Shown here: piece after piece, positions 47,233 through 56,564 of the stretch
How the letters are laid out: every line of letters starts with the position of its first letter
Position numbering within the stretch: position 1 is the first letter of the stretch
Assembly: GCF_001678665.1 (NCBI RefSeq)
Contig: NZ_LZRP01000005.1
Coordinates: 1-64,000, forward strand
Length of the DNA: 64,000 bases
Source of the DNA: Erythrobacter sp. QSSC1-22B
Lineage (GTDB): Bacteria; Pseudomonadota; Alphaproteobacteria; Sphingomonadales; Sphingomonadaceae
Reading direction: 5' to 3'
Program-made: the position numbers and the translations under genes
The notes under the pieces: model-generated
Told to the model about the DNA's origin: nothing
Database searches by the model: none
Seen by the model: only the letters and a program-made list of their open reading frames with translations

Positions 47233-49011
47233 TTGACCAACCAACGCAATCTCCTGTTCGCCGTTGTCCTTTCGGCCCTGCTCCTGCTGGGTTGGGACGC
47301 GGCCGTGGGTTATCTCTATCCGCAGCCCGCCAACAATTCGGCGGTCGAGGGGATTGCCGATACGCCTGCCGAGATGGCGGCGGTATCGGGTGCGACCTCT
47401 GGCGCGACGGCTAGCGGTGCGGGCCTGGCGCCCGGCGTTGCGGGCGTGGCGCCCGTGACGCTCGAAAGCGCGCTCGCATCGGGTAACCGCGTGCGAATCG
47501 ATTCGCCGCTGCTCGCGGGCTCGATCAACCTCAGGGGTGCGGTGATCGACGATATCGTGCTCAAGGAATATCGCGAGACCACCGACGAAGACAGCCCGCC
47601 GGTGCGGCTGTTCGCGCCCGCCGGCACTCCGGTGCAGCATTTCGCCGAATTCGGCTTCCTCGCCAATGGCCAGCGCGTTCCCGCCGATGCGGTGTGGCAG
47701 GCCGATGGAGATGTGCTTTCGCCCGATAGTCCGGTGGTTCTTACCCATCAAGGCGCCAACGGACTGACCTACACGATCACCCTCACGATCGACGACCAGT
47801 ACATGATCACGGCCGAGCAACGCGTCGCCAATGGTGGCGCCGGTGCCGCGGTGATCCAGCCCTTCGCGCTGATTGCGCGCACCAGCCGCACCGCTAGCGA
47901 AGATTTCTTCATCGCGCATTCCGGCCCGATGGGCGTGTTCGGCGGCTCGGCCAGCTATGACTATGGCTATGACGATCTGCCCGTCGGCGAGGTGACCAAT
48001 CCCGAAGGCGCCGCCGAATGGCTGGGCTTCACCGACATCTACTGGCTCTCCGCGCTGGTCCCGGGGGCGGGCAACACCGAAGCCAGCTTCCGCGCGCTGG
48101 GCGACGACCTGTTCCGTGCGGATGTGATCCAGGCGCCGGTCACGCTGCCCTCGGGCCGCGCGATCACCAGCACCAACCGGCTGTTCGTCGGCGCCAAGGA
48201 AAGCACCGTCCTCGACAGCTACGAAGATGCCGGGATCGAGCGGTTCGGTCTGGCGATCGACTGGGGCTGGTTCCGCTGGTTCGAGAAGCCGCTGCTGTGG
48301 CTGCTGCGCCAGCTCTACGAACTGGCCGGCAATTTCGGCGTGGCGATCATCCTGCTCACCGTGGTGGTCCGCGGGGTCATGTTCCCCGTGGCGCAGAGGC
48401 AGTTCTCGTCGATGGCGGGCATGAAGGCGATCCAGCCGCGGATGAAAGAGGTGCAGGAGAAGCACAAGGAGGACCGCGTCAAGCAGCAGCAGGAAATGCA
48501 GAAGCTGTTCAAGGACGAGGGCGTCAACCCGCTGGCGGGCTGTCTGCCGCTGATCATCCAGATCCCGATCTTCTTCGCGCTCTACAAAGTGCTCTACCTC
48601 GCCATCGAGATGCGGCATCGCTCCTTCCTGTGGATCGATGATCTCGCCGCGCCCGATCCGGCGGTGATCCTCAACGCCTTCGGCCTCCTGCCCTTCGACC
48701 CGCCGGGCTTCCTGGCGATCGGCGTGCTCGCGGTGCTGCTGGGTCTGACGATGTGGATGACCTTCCAGCTCAACCCGGTCAGCGACCCGATGCAGCGGCA
48801 GATCTTCAACATCATGCCCTGGGTGCTGATGTTCGTCATGGCGCCATTTGCCGCGGGCTTGCTGATCTACTGGAACACCAGCAACATCCTCACCCTGGCG
48901 CAGCAGAAATATCTCTATTCCAAGCACCCCCAACTGCGCGCCGCGGCGGACGCCGAACGCGCCGAGAAGGAGGCCCAGAAAGCCGCGCAGAAAGCGGGGG
49001 TCAAGGAGTGA
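47233..49011 (+). CDS. yidC: Membrane protein insertase YidC
   Basis: A 592-residue Oxa1/YidC insertase. The start is most likely the TTG at 47233 (TNQRNLLFAVVLSALLLLGW), 7 bases after a GGGA site; a TTG at 47218 is in frame too. After the N-terminal anchor is a large periplasmic beta-domain (~40-330). The conserved Oxa1 core follows: NFGVAIILLTVVVRGVMFPV, QEMQKLFKDEGVNPLAGCLP and IQIPIFFALYKVL. It inserts and folds inner-membrane proteins, alone or with SecYEG. Confidence 0.97.
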   Translation: MTNQRNLLFAVVLSALLLLGWDAAVGYLYPQPANNSAVEGIADTPAEMAAVSGATSGATASGAGLAPGVAGVAPVTLESALASGNRVRIDSPLLAGSINLRGAVIDDIVLKEYRETTDEDSPPVRLFAPAGTPVQHFAEFGFLANGQRVPADAVWQADGDVLSPDSPVVLTHQGANGLTYTITLTIDDQYMITAEQRVANGGAGAAVIQPFALIARTSRTASEDFFIAHSGPMGVFGGSASYDYGYDDLPVGEVTNPEGAAEWLGFTDIYWLSALVPGAGNTEASFRALGDDLFRADVIQAPVTLPSGRAITSTNRLFVGAKESTVLDSYEDAGIERFGLAIDWGWFRWFEKPLLWLLRQLYELAGNFGVAIILLTVVVRGVMFPVAQRQFSSMAGMKAIQPRMKEVQEKHKEDRVKQQQEMQKLFKDEGVNPLAGCLPLIIQIPIFFALYKVLYLAIEMRHRSFLWIDDLAAPDPAVILNAFGLLPFDPPGFLAIGVLAVLLGLTMWMTFQLNPVSDPMQRQIFNIMPWVLMFVMAPFAAGLLIYWNTSNILTLAQQKYLYSKHPQLRAAADAERAEKEAQKAAQKAGVKE

Positions 49012-49655
49012 TGGAAGAAGACGAACGCAAGGCGCTGACCAAGCGGGCCGAGAAGATGTTCTCGCAGCGGGTGGAATTCCTGCTGTCGGCGCCGCAGCTC
49101 AAGTTCCTGCCCGAACCGACTGTGCCCGAGATCGCCTTTTGCGGACGCTCCAACGTCGGCAAGAGCTCGCTGCTCAACGCGCTGACCGCGCGCAAGGCGA
49201 TCGCGCGCGCTTCGGTCACCCCGGGGCGGACGCAGGAACTCAATTTCTTCGAGGTCGGTGAGCCGACGCAGATGCGGCTGGTCGATATGCCCGGCTACGG
49301 CTTCGCCAAGGCGCCGGTGGCGGTGGTCGACAAATGGAAGAAGCTGGTCCGAACGTTTCTGCGCGGGCGGGTCGTGCTGGTCCGCACGCTGGTGCTGGTC
49401 GACAGCCGCCATGGGCTTAAAGACGTCGATCGCGAGATGATGACCATGCTCGACGAGGCCGCAGTGGGCTATCGCGTGGTGATGACCAAGGCCGACAAGA
49501 TCAAGGCGAGCGAGCTGGAAAAGGTCGTCGCCCGGGTCGAGGCCGAAGCCAAGAAGCACGTTGCCGCTTTTCCGGAAGTGCATGTCACCAGCGCGGAGAA
49601 GGGCATGGGCATTCCCGAATTGCGCGCCGCGGTGCTCAGCGACGCCGGGGTCTAG
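49011..49655 (+). CDS. engB: Ribosome biogenesis GTP-binding protein EngB/YihA
   Basis: A 214-residue TRAFAC GTPase needed for large-subunit assembly and division. Walker A is CGRSNVGKSSLLNALTARK; G2/G3 are SVTPGRTQELNFFEVG and LVDMPGYGFAKAP; G4 is MTKADKIK. The ATG overlaps the yidC stop by one base. It is the last gene of the rpmH block. Confidence 0.96.
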   Translation: MEEDERKALTKRAEKMFSQRVEFLLSAPQLKFLPEPTVPEIAFCGRSNVGKSSLLNALTARKAIARASVTPGRTQELNFFEVGEPTQMRLVDMPGYGFAKAPVAVVDKWKKLVRTFLRGRVVLVRTLVLVDSRHGLKDVDREMMTMLDEAAVGYRVVMTKADKIKASELEKVVARVEAEAKKHVAAFPEVHVTSAEKGMGIPELRAAVLSDAGV

Positions 49656-49673
49656 CCCCCGGCGCGGACGACT

Positions 49674-50090
49674 TTACGTTGCGAACAGCGCCGAATCGTC
49701 GGCGAAGGCTTTCATCTCCAGCGCATTGCCGCTCGGATCGCGGAAGAACATCGTCGCCTGCTCGCCGGGCTGGCCCTCGAAGCGCACGGTGGGTTCCATT
49801 GCGAACACCACATCCGCGCTGCGCAGCCGCTCGGCCAGCGCCCGCCATTGCGCCATCGTCAGAACCACGCCGAAATGCGGCACCGGGACATCATGTCCAT
49901 CGACGGAATTCGCGCCGCGATCGCCGGCTGTTCCACCCAGATGGGCGACGATCTGGTGGCCGTAGAAATCGAAGTCGATCCATTCGTCCGAACTGCGGCC
50001 CTCGGCGCAGCCGAGCAATTCGCCATAGAAGGTGCGCGCCGCGGCGAGGTCGTGGACGGGGAATGCGAGATGGAACGGGCGTAGGGTCAT
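49674..50090 (-). CDS. VOC-family (glyoxalase/dioxygenase-fold) protein
   Basis: A 138-residue protein with the paired beta-alpha-beta motifs of the vicinal-oxygen-chelate superfamily. The N-terminal strand is [21 protein letters not shown] with a metal-type His; the second half has [13 protein letters not shown] and a Glu in [15 protein letters not shown]. Substrate unknown; similar genes are annotated as dioxygenases or glyoxalase-like. It is convergent with engB. Confidence 0.88.
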   Translation of the reverse strand: MTLRPFHLAFPVHDLAAARTFYGELLGCAEGRSSDEWIDFDFYGHQIVAHLGGTAGDRGANSVDGHDVPVPHFGVVLTMAQWRALAERLRSADVVFAMEPTVRFEGQPGEQATMFFRDPSGNALEMKAFADDSALFAT

Positions 50091-50193
50091 GGCGAGGCAC
50101 CTAGCCCGTTCGCACGGGCTTTCCTACCGTCTGGCTCACACTCGACAGTATCGGGCGGAAGCTCTACCGCCCGCGCGCCACAGGGGACCCGGC

Positions 50194-50865
50194 ATGAAAC
50201 TGATCATCGGCAACAAGAATTATTCGAGCTGGTCGCTGCGCGCCTGGCTGGCGGCGAAACAGTCCGGCCTCGCATTCGAGGAAATCATCGTCCCGCTTTA
50301 CGGCGAGGGCTGGGAATCGGCCAAGCAGGACGACAGCGGGTTGCAGGCCTCGAGCGGCAAGGTTCCGCTGCTGTGGGACGGCGAGACGGTGGTGTGGGAC
50401 AGCCTCGCAATCCTCGACTACCTCGCCGACAAGGTCGGGCGCGAACGTTTCTGGCCCAAGGAGGATGCTGCGCGCGGCATGGCACGATCGATGGTCGCCG
50501 AGATGCACAGCTCCTACCACACGATGCGCAGCCAGTTCCCGATGAACATCCGCAAGCGTTTCGAGGGCGTCCAGCCTTCCGAAACCACGACGCAGGAAGT
50601 GGTGCGGATTCTCGGGCTGTGGGCCGAAGCGCGCGCGCGGTTCGGCTCGGGCGGGCCGTTCCTGTTTGGCACTTTCGGCGCGGCGGATGTCTTCTACGCG
50701 CCGGTGGTCAGCCGCTTCATCAGCTACGGCGTTGCCGTCCCCGGTTTCGCAGGCGCCTATATGCAGGCGGTTTGGGAACATGATTGGATGCAAGCCTGGA
50801 TCGAGGCTTCGGAGAATGAAGAATGGGTCATAGAACAATACGATTCGGCGCCGGCGGTCGGATGA
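50194..50865 (+). CDS. Glutathione S-transferase family protein
   Basis: A 223-residue cytosolic GST. N-terminal thioredoxin-like domain MKLIIGNKNYSSWSLRAWLAA with the Ser site, the cis-Pro block GKVPLLWDGETVVWDSLAI, then a helical C-terminal domain. NYSSWSLRAWL is typical of the beta/zeta-like GSTs found beside amino-acid or aromatic catabolism genes. Its stop overlaps the nuclease start by four bases. Confidence 0.9.
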   Translation: MKLIIGNKNYSSWSLRAWLAAKQSGLAFEEIIVPLYGEGWESAKQDDSGLQASSGKVPLLWDGETVVWDSLAILDYLADKVGRERFWPKEDAARGMARSMVAEMHSSYHTMRSQFPMNIRKRFEGVQPSETTTQEVVRILGLWAEARARFGSGGPFLFGTFGAADVFYAPVVSRFISYGVAVPGFAGAYMQAVWEHDWMQAWIEASENEEWVIEQYDSAPAVG

Positions 50866-51761
50866 GCGGCACCGGGACAAGCGGCATCAGGATGATGCGT
50901 GCCCTCGCGCTGTGTCTGGCGATGCTGGGTCTGGCTGTGCCGCAGATGGCGGCGGCCTGGGGCTTCTACGCGCACACGGTCACCGCCGATGTCGCCGAAG
51001 CCAATATCTCGCCTGCAACCCAGCGCGGCATCGCCCGGCTGCTGACCCATTCCGAGCTGATGGCGACCCCCGATTGCGATCTCGACACCCTGCAGGACGC
51101 CTCGGTCTGGCCCGATTGCGTGCGCCGCGATTCCTCGCGCTGGGGCTACACCGCAGCCTGGCATTACCGCACCGCGCCGGTATGCGAGGCTTTCAACCCG
51201 CGCGCCAATTGTTCGGGCGGCGCTTGCGTCACCGGGCAGATCGAGCGCAGCCATCGTCTGCTCGCCGACGAAAGCCTGCCCGCGCATATCCGGCTCGAGG
51301 CGCTCGCTTTCCTCGTCCATTTCGTCGGCGATGTGCATATGCCGCTGCATTCGGGCGATCATAACGACCGCGGCGGCAATGATCGCGAGGCCGATTATGG
51401 CATTGTGCCCGATCTCAACCTGCACTGGATATGGGACGGCCCGCTGGCCGAACGCGCGATCACCGGCGAACCGCCGGTGGTGCGGCGCTATACCGCTGCG
51501 GAACGCGCCGAGCTGGCCGGGGGCGGTCCCGACGACTGGGGGCGTGAAAGCTGGCAGACGGCGCGCGACATCGTCTATCCCAACGCCTTCGACCGCGATC
51601 CCTGTGAGGGCGAGCTGCCCGATGCCACCGCGCTCACGCAGGAGGATATCGTCGCGGCGGTCCCCGTCGCGCGGCAGCGGGTGGTCCAGGCGGGGCTGCG
51701 GATGGCGCGGCTGCTCGACGAAGCCTTTGCCCCGGGACCTTTGCCGGCTCGCGAGGACTAG
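50862..51761 (+). CDS. S1/P1 family zinc nuclease
   Basis: A 299-residue exported nuclease. After the signal peptide the mature chain begins AAAWGFYAHTV, with Trp1 and His ligands; further zinc ligands are in ASVWPDCVRR, AAWHYRTAP, FVHFVGDVHMPLH and HWIWDGPLAE, complete for the trinuclear zinc site. It cleaves single-stranded DNA/RNA or 3' phosphates outside the cell. ATG 50862 is coupled to the GST stop; ATG 50892/50895 would give a more usual signal peptide length. Confidence 0.9.
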   Translation: MSGTGTSGIRMMRALALCLAMLGLAVPQMAAAWGFYAHTVTADVAEANISPATQRGIARLLTHSELMATPDCDLDTLQDASVWPDCVRRDSSRWGYTAAWHYRTAPVCEAFNPRANCSGGACVTGQIERSHRLLADESLPAHIRLEALAFLVHFVGDVHMPLHSGDHNDRGGNDREADYGIVPDLNLHWIWDGPLAERAITGEPPVVRRYTAAERAELAGGGPDDWGRESWQTARDIVYPNAFDRDPCEGELPDATALTQEDIVAAVPVARQRVVQAGLRMARLLDEAFAPGPLPARED

Positions 51762-51792
51762 CCGCAGTCAGGCCCGCTTGGAGCTCCTGCGG

Positions 51793-52260
51793 TCAGGGCA
51801 GTCGTTCGGCGGGATAGCGCGTCCCGTTTTTGCTGGCATACCCAGCGGGCCCGAACACCATGTCGATATCGGGATATTCGCCCGAATCACTCTCGCGGTC
51901 GCCGCTGCTGATCGCGACGAAGACGCAGTCTTCGGCGGAGCGGTTGTGCAGCCGGTGGCCGTTCTTCACCCCTGCCGGCCACGCCAGCACGTCGCCCGCG
52001 TGGACCGGGGTTTCGCCCTCGTCCTCGATCAACACCGCCTCGCCCGCGAGCAACACCACCAGCTCGTCCTGCGCAGCGTGCCAGTGCCGCTGCGACGAAT
52101 AGGCACCCGGCTTGAGCACCACATGGCTCGCCCCCAGCAGCGTCAGCCCCGCTGCCGGCGCAAGGCGGCAGTACCAGCGACCCTCGACCTCGGTATCGAA
52201 GGGTGCGGGATAGCCGGTGGCGTTGGTTCGCACGATGGCGTCGAGATCGAGCTTGGGCAT
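51793..52260 (-). CDS. Cupin-domain protein
   Basis: A 155-residue single-domain cupin. The two His/Glu cupin motifs are in SSQRHWHAAQDELVVLLAGE and GDVLAWPAGVKNGHRL. Small cupins bind metals and may act in sensing or sugar/nitrile chemistry; no specific role is inferable. ATG 52260 overlaps the start region of the divergent dapE. Confidence 0.88.
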   Translation of the reverse strand: MPKLDLDAIVRTNATGYPAPFDTEVEGRWYCRLAPAAGLTLLGASHVVLKPGAYSSQRHWHAAQDELVVLLAGEAVLIEDEGETPVHAGDVLAWPAGVKNGHRLHNRSAEDCVFVAISSGDRESDSGEYPDIDMVFGPAGYASKNGTRYPAERLP

Positions 52261-52288
52261 GAATGAATACTCCGCTAGCGGCGAGAGC

Positions 52289-53425
52289 ATGACCCAAGTG
52301 CTCGAACTCGCCAAGCGCCTGATGGCGGCCCCAAGCGTCACCCCCGCCACGGGCGCGGTGTTCGACGAGATGGAAGCCATGCTCGCACCGCTCGGTTTCG
52401 AGGTGAGCCGCTTCGTATCGGGCGAGGCGCCCGACGGGCCGGTCGAGAACCTCTTCGCGATCCGCCGCGGGCCAGAGGGCTCGCGCCATTTCGCCTTTGC
52501 CGGTCATCTCGACGTGGTTCCGCCAGGGGGCGGCTGGACCAGCGAGGCCTTCGCGCCCGAGATCCGCCCAAGCCCCGGGGGCGAGCTGCTCTACGGGCGC
52601 GGTGCGGTCGACATGAAGGGCGCGATCGCCTGCATGGTCGCTGCGGTCGCCGATCTGCCCGCAGACGCCGGAACGATCAGCTTCATCATCACCGGCGACG
52701 AGGAAGGCCCGGCGATCCACGGCACCCGCGCGCTGATCGCCTTCATGCGCGAACACGGCCACCAGCCCGACCTGTGCCTCGTCGGGGAGCCCAGCAGCGT
52801 CAACCGGCTGGGCGACATGATGAAGATCGGGCGTCGCGGATCGGTCAACATCTGGCTCGAGGTCGAAGGTGTGCAGGGCCATGTCGCTTATCCGCACCTC
52901 GCCGATAATCCGCTCCCGAAGCTGGTGGCGATGCTTGCCGAGCTCGACGCGCTGGTGCTCGATGAAGGCACCGATTGGTTCCAGCCCTCCAATCTCGAGA
53001 TCACCGATATCGAGGTCGGCAATGTCGCGCACAATGTGATCCCCGAAAAAGCGACCGCACGCATCTCGATCCGCTTCAACGATCTGCATTCCGGCGCGTC
53101 GCTCTCCGAGACGGTTGCCGCCATTGCAAAGAAGCATGGTGGGACGACGCTGCCGATCGTCTCGGGCGAACCTTTCCTTACCCCGCCGGGCGAATTCTCG
53201 GACAGCATCGCCATTGCGGTGAAGGATGAAACGGGTATCGAGCCCGAAGCCTCTACCACCGGTGGAACCTCGGATGCGCGCTTCCTGCGCGAGGTCTGCC
53301 CGGTGATCGAGTTCGGCCTGGTCAACGCGACCATGCACAAGCGTGATGAGGCGGTGGCGGTGGCGGACCTTTCTGCGCTAAGCCGCATCTATACGGCGAT
53401 CGCGCAAGCGGGGCTGGGCCAATAG
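52289..53425 (+). CDS. dapE: Succinyl-diaminopimelate desuccinylase
   Basis: A 378-residue M20 metallopeptidase hydrolysing N-succinyl-LL-diaminopimelate in lysine and peptidoglycan synthesis. It shows MTQVLELAKRLMAAPSVTP, FAFAGHLDVVPPG, YGRGAVDMKGAIA, the Glu pair in IITGDEEGPA, CLVGEPSSVNRLGD and GGTSDARFL. ATG 52289 is chosen; an earlier ATG at 52259 is in frame. dapB of the same pathway lies at 55801 on the other strand. Confidence 0.94.
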   Translation: MTQVLELAKRLMAAPSVTPATGAVFDEMEAMLAPLGFEVSRFVSGEAPDGPVENLFAIRRGPEGSRHFAFAGHLDVVPPGGGWTSEAFAPEIRPSPGGELLYGRGAVDMKGAIACMVAAVADLPADAGTISFIITGDEEGPAIHGTRALIAFMREHGHQPDLCLVGEPSSVNRLGDMMKIGRRGSVNIWLEVEGVQGHVAYPHLADNPLPKLVAMLAELDALVLDEGTDWFQPSNLEITDIEVGNVAHNVIPEKATARISIRFNDLHSGASLSETVAAIAKKHGGTTLPIVSGEPFLTPPGEFSDSIAIAVKDETGIEPEASTTGGTSDARFLREVCPVIEFGLVNATMHKRDEAVAVADLSALSRIYTAIAQAGLGQ

Positions 53426-53450
53426 GGCAGGGTTTGCGAGGGGATTGCAG

Positions 53451-54686
53451 TTGAAAACTTGGTTGGCCATTCCGCTGTGGCAGCGGGTCATCGCTGCACT
53501 GGTCCTCGGCATTATCGTCGGCCTGTTGTGGGGGCCGGGCGCGGAAAGCATCAAGATCGTCGGCGATATCTTCATCGCCTTCATCAAGATGCTGGTGGTG
53601 CCGCTGATCTTCTTCAGCCTGGTCGCGGGCGTCGCGGCAATCGGCGATCTGCGCAAGCTGGGCAGCGTCGGCGGGCGGGCGCTGCTGATCTTCGTGGTGA
53701 CCGGCCAGATCGCGGTCTGGCTCGGCCTCGGGCTGGGATCACTGTTCCAGCCTGGTATCGGTCTCGACACCAGCGCGATCGAGATGGGTCCGGTTCCGGA
53801 ACCCACGGCGATGACCTGGCAGGACATGCTGCTCGGGATGGTGCCGCAAAGCCCGGTCCAGGTGATGGCCGATGTCAACGTCCTGCCTCTGATCATCTTC
53901 TCGCTGCTGATCGGCATCGGCATCTTGATGGCAAAGGATGAAGGCCTGCCGGTCCAGCGGATCTTCGATTCTGGTTCGATCGTGATGCAAAAGGTCACCG
54001 CGGTGGTGATGGAGCTGACCCCCTTCGGCGTGTTCGCGCTGATGGCCTGGGTGGCGGGTACCGTGGGCGTTCCCGCGCTGCTCGCGCTGGGCAAGCTGGT
54101 CGCGCTCAATTACGCTGGTTGCCTGCTGATCATCATCATCATGTATGCCGGGATCATAAAATTTCTGGCCAAATTGCCGGTGATTCCCTTCTTCCGTGGG
54201 ATCGTCGATGCGCAGGCGGTCGCCTATTCCACCGCATCGTCTAACGCGACGCTGCCGGTCACGATGCGCTGCGTCGAGCGCAATCTGGGCGTCAGCCGCT
54301 CGGTGACCAGCTTCACCACCTCGCTGGGTGCCACGATCAACATGGACGGGACCGCGATGTATCTCGGTCTCGCCACGCTGTTCGGGGCCCAGGTCTTCGG
54401 AGTCGATCTCTCGACGGGGGACTACCTCACTATCGCGGTGCTGGCGACGCTCGGCTCGGTCGGCGCGGCGGGGATCCCGGGCGCCGGGCTGATCATGATG
54501 GCGGCGATTTTCACCGCAGTGAACGTGCCGCTGGAAACGATCGCCTTCGTCGCCGGGGTGGACCGGATCATGGATATGATGCGCACCGTCACCAATGTCA
54601 CCGGCGATGCCGCCGTAGCGGTCACGGTGGGCTCGATGACCGGCGAGATCGACCGCGAAGAAATGGCAAGCGCGGACGACGTCTAG
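53451..54686 (+). CDS. Dicarboxylate/amino acid:cation symporter (DctA/GltP type)
   Basis: A 411-residue membrane transporter of the DAACS family. TTG 53451 sits 7 bases after GAGGGG and gives MKTWLAIPL; TTG 53445 is too close to that site. Eight membrane segments and two re-entrant hairpins are suggested by QAVAYSTASSNATLPVTMRC (serine-rich motif), TSLGATINMDGTAMYLGLATL and LATLGSVGAAGIPGAGLIMM. It takes up C4-dicarboxylates or glutamate/aspartate with protons or sodium. Specificity not decided. Confidence 0.92.
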   Translation: MKTWLAIPLWQRVIAALVLGIIVGLLWGPGAESIKIVGDIFIAFIKMLVVPLIFFSLVAGVAAIGDLRKLGSVGGRALLIFVVTGQIAVWLGLGLGSLFQPGIGLDTSAIEMGPVPEPTAMTWQDMLLGMVPQSPVQVMADVNVLPLIIFSLLIGIGILMAKDEGLPVQRIFDSGSIVMQKVTAVVMELTPFGVFALMAWVAGTVGVPALLALGKLVALNYAGCLLIIIIMYAGIIKFLAKLPVIPFFRGIVDAQAVAYSTASSNATLPVTMRCVERNLGVSRSVTSFTTSLGATINMDGTAMYLGLATLFGAQVFGVDLSTGDYLTIAVLATLGSVGAAGIPGAGLIMMAAIFTAVNVPLETIAFVAGVDRIMDMMRTVTNVTGDAAVAVTVGSMTGEIDREEMASADDV

Positions 54687-54693
54687 GGCAGGC

Positions 54694-55107
54694 TTAATGT
54701 CGCATGGTGTCGATGTCGCGGTCGACATATTCGATCGGCACGAATTCGCCCAGACTGCAGGCCGCGCCGCGATCGAGCTGCCCGCCGATGGTGCGCAGCA
54801 CGTAGATAATCTCCCCCGAGCACAGCCGGTTTATCGAGGTGCGATAGGTGAAGGATTTCTCAAATCCGAGGCCACCGCAACCCGGCCCCAGAGTGTTGCG
54901 ATAGGTTCGGCTGCCTACCTCGAAATCGATCGTGCGATCATCGTGAACTCGCGACTGGCGCACCATCGCGGTGTTGAGGCAGTTCACCGGATCGCCGGTT
55001 ACGCTCGCCATCGGAGCTTCGCTGACGAAGCGGTCCTCGCCCTCGGTCGGGGCGCACCCCGCGAGGAGCACGCCGGTGGCGGCGATGGCGGCGGCGATAC
55101 GGATCAT
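54694..55107 (-). CDS. Hypothetical lipoprotein
   Basis: A 137-residue protein with lipobox ATGVLLAGC (Cys18). The mature part contains five or six Cys (NCLNTAM, GPGCGGLGF, LCSGEII, AACSLGEF), likely in disulfides. ATG 55107 follows GAGGAGTGCGACC. Not recognised; it appears to be a small envelope protein. It is convergent with the symporter gene. Confidence 0.7.
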   Translation of the reverse strand: MIRIAAAIAATGVLLAGCAPTEGEDRFVSEAPMASVTGDPVNCLNTAMVRQSRVHDDRTIDFEVGSRTYRNTLGPGCGGLGFEKSFTYRTSINRLCSGEIIYVLRTIGGQLDRGAACSLGEFVPIEYVDRDIDTMRH

Positions 55108-55132
55108 GGTCGCACTCCTCAAACGGACGGAA

Positions 55133-55804
55133 CTAGGCCGACTGTTTCCGAACCCGGCCGCTGGGTTGTGGTTCCATGACCTTCTGGCGATAGCTGCACA
55201 GATCCACCACCGGACAGCGCCAGCATTCGGGCGTCCGGGCTTTGCAGATATAGCGCCCGTGGAGGATCAGCCAGTGATGAGCATGGCGGCGGAACGGCTG
55301 CGGAACGCGCTTCTCGAGCTTTGCCTCGACCGCTTCGGGCGTCTTGCCCTTGGCCAGCCCGGTGCGATTGCCCAAGCGCAGAATATGCGTGTCGACCGCG
55401 AAGGTCTCCTCTCCGAACCAGCAATTGAGCACGACATTGGCGGTCTTGCGCCCGACCCCGGGCAGCCGGATCAGATCCTCCCGGGTGTCGGGCACCTCGC
55501 TGCCGTATTCGTCGACCAGCAGTTGCGAGAGCGCGATGACGTTCTTCGCTTTGGAATTGAACAGGCCGATCGTCTTGATGTGCTGCTTCAGGCCATCCTC
55601 GCCCAGCTCGAGCATCTGCTGGGGCGTCTCGACCTGTGCGAACAGCGCCCGTGTCGCCTTGTTGACCCCGACATCGGTTGCCTGCGCGCTTAGCGCCACC
55701 GCGACCACCAACTGGAAGGCGTTGCCATATTCCAGCTCGGTTTCGGGTTCGGGATTGTCCTCGGCGAGCCGACGGAAGAATTCGAAGATGTCGTCCCGTG
55801 TCAA
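55133..55804 (-). CDS. nth: Endonuclease III
   Basis: A 223-residue base-excision repair glycosylase/AP-lyase. TTG 55804 overlaps the dapB stop by four bases (TTGA). The helix-hairpin-helix segment is IRLPGVGRKTANVVLN, the catalytic Asp follows in VDTHILRLGNRTGLAKG, and the iron-sulfur loop C-x6-C-x2-C-x5-C is CKARTPECWRCPVVDLC. It removes oxidised pyrimidines from DNA. Confidence 0.96.
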   Translation of the reverse strand: MTRDDIFEFFRRLAEDNPEPETELEYGNAFQLVVAVALSAQATDVGVNKATRALFAQVETPQQMLELGEDGLKQHIKTIGLFNSKAKNVIALSQLLVDEYGSEVPDTREDLIRLPGVGRKTANVVLNCWFGEETFAVDTHILRLGNRTGLAKGKTPEAVEAKLEKRVPQPFRRHAHHWLILHGRYICKARTPECWRCPVVDLCSYRQKVMEPQPSGRVRKQSA

Positions 55805-56529
55805 TGATCGAGCACGTCGCGCATGCTGTAGCGGCCCGGTTCCTTGCCGATCAGCCATTGCGCCGCACGCAGCGCGCCACGGGCAAAGATGCTGCGGTCC
55901 TCGGCGCTGTGCGAAAAGGTCAGCCGCTCTTGCGCGCCCGCCATGATGACGCTGTGTTCGCCTGCGACAGTCCCGCCGCGCAGCGCAGCGAAGCCGATCG
56001 CGCCCGGCGCGCGTTCCCCGGTGTGGCCGTCGCGCCCGCTCTCGCGTCGCTCCGCCAGTTCGACCCCGCGCCCGGTGGCGGCGGCTTCGCCGAGCAGCAG
56101 CGCGGTGCCCGAGGGGGCGTCGACCTTCATCCGATGGTGCATCTCGACGATTTCGATGTCCCAATCTTCGCCCAGCCGGGATGCTGCCTCATGCACCAGA
56201 TGCGAGAGCAGCGTGATGCCGAGCGAGGTGTTGCCGGTCTGGAGGATCGGCACCGCCCGCGCGGTGTCGTCGATCGCGCGATGATGGCGGTCTTCCAGCC
56301 CGGTGGTGCCGATGACGAGCGGGATCCCGGCACCGATCGCAGCGTGCAGATTGGCTTCCAGACTGCCGGGGGAGGAGAAATCCAGGAGCACATCGCTCGC
56401 ATCGGCGAGCCGCGCGACATCGCCTCCCTTGTCGACCCCGCCGGCAAGCTCGTGTCCGAGCTCGGGCATGATGGCGGCGATAGCCTGACCCATCCGGCCC
56501 TCGCTGCCGACGATCCCGATACGTGCCAT
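55801..56529 (-). CDS. dapB: 4-hydroxy-tetrahydrodipicolinate reductase
   Basis: A 242-residue NAD(P)-dependent reductase of the lysine/diaminopimelate pathway. Rossmann start ARIGIVGSEGRMGQAIAA, VLLDFSSPGSLEANL, VIGTTGLED, the catalytic EMHHRMKVDAPSGTALLLGE. ATG 56529 gives the conserved MARIGIVG start. Coupled to nth by a 4-base overlap. Confidence 0.96.
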   Translation of the reverse strand: MARIGIVGSEGRMGQAIAAIMPELGHELAGGVDKGGDVARLADASDVLLDFSSPGSLEANLHAAIGAGIPLVIGTTGLEDRHHRAIDDTARAVPILQTGNTSLGITLLSHLVHEAASRLGEDWDIEIVEMHHRMKVDAPSGTALLLGEAAATGRGVELAERRESGRDGHTGERAPGAIGFAALRGGTVAGEHSVIMAGAQERLTFSHSAEDRSIFARGALRAAQWLIGKEPGRYSMRDVLDH

Positions 56530-56564
56530 TGCAATTCCCCTTATCCGCATGCTTCATGGGGGAC

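Noticed and set aside
46795-48933. 712-codon open frame antisense to yidC and its neighbours
   Set aside because: Translation is His/Arg/Asp-rich low-complexity sequence; the frame opposite is an unmistakable yidC. Typical GC-rich shadow.
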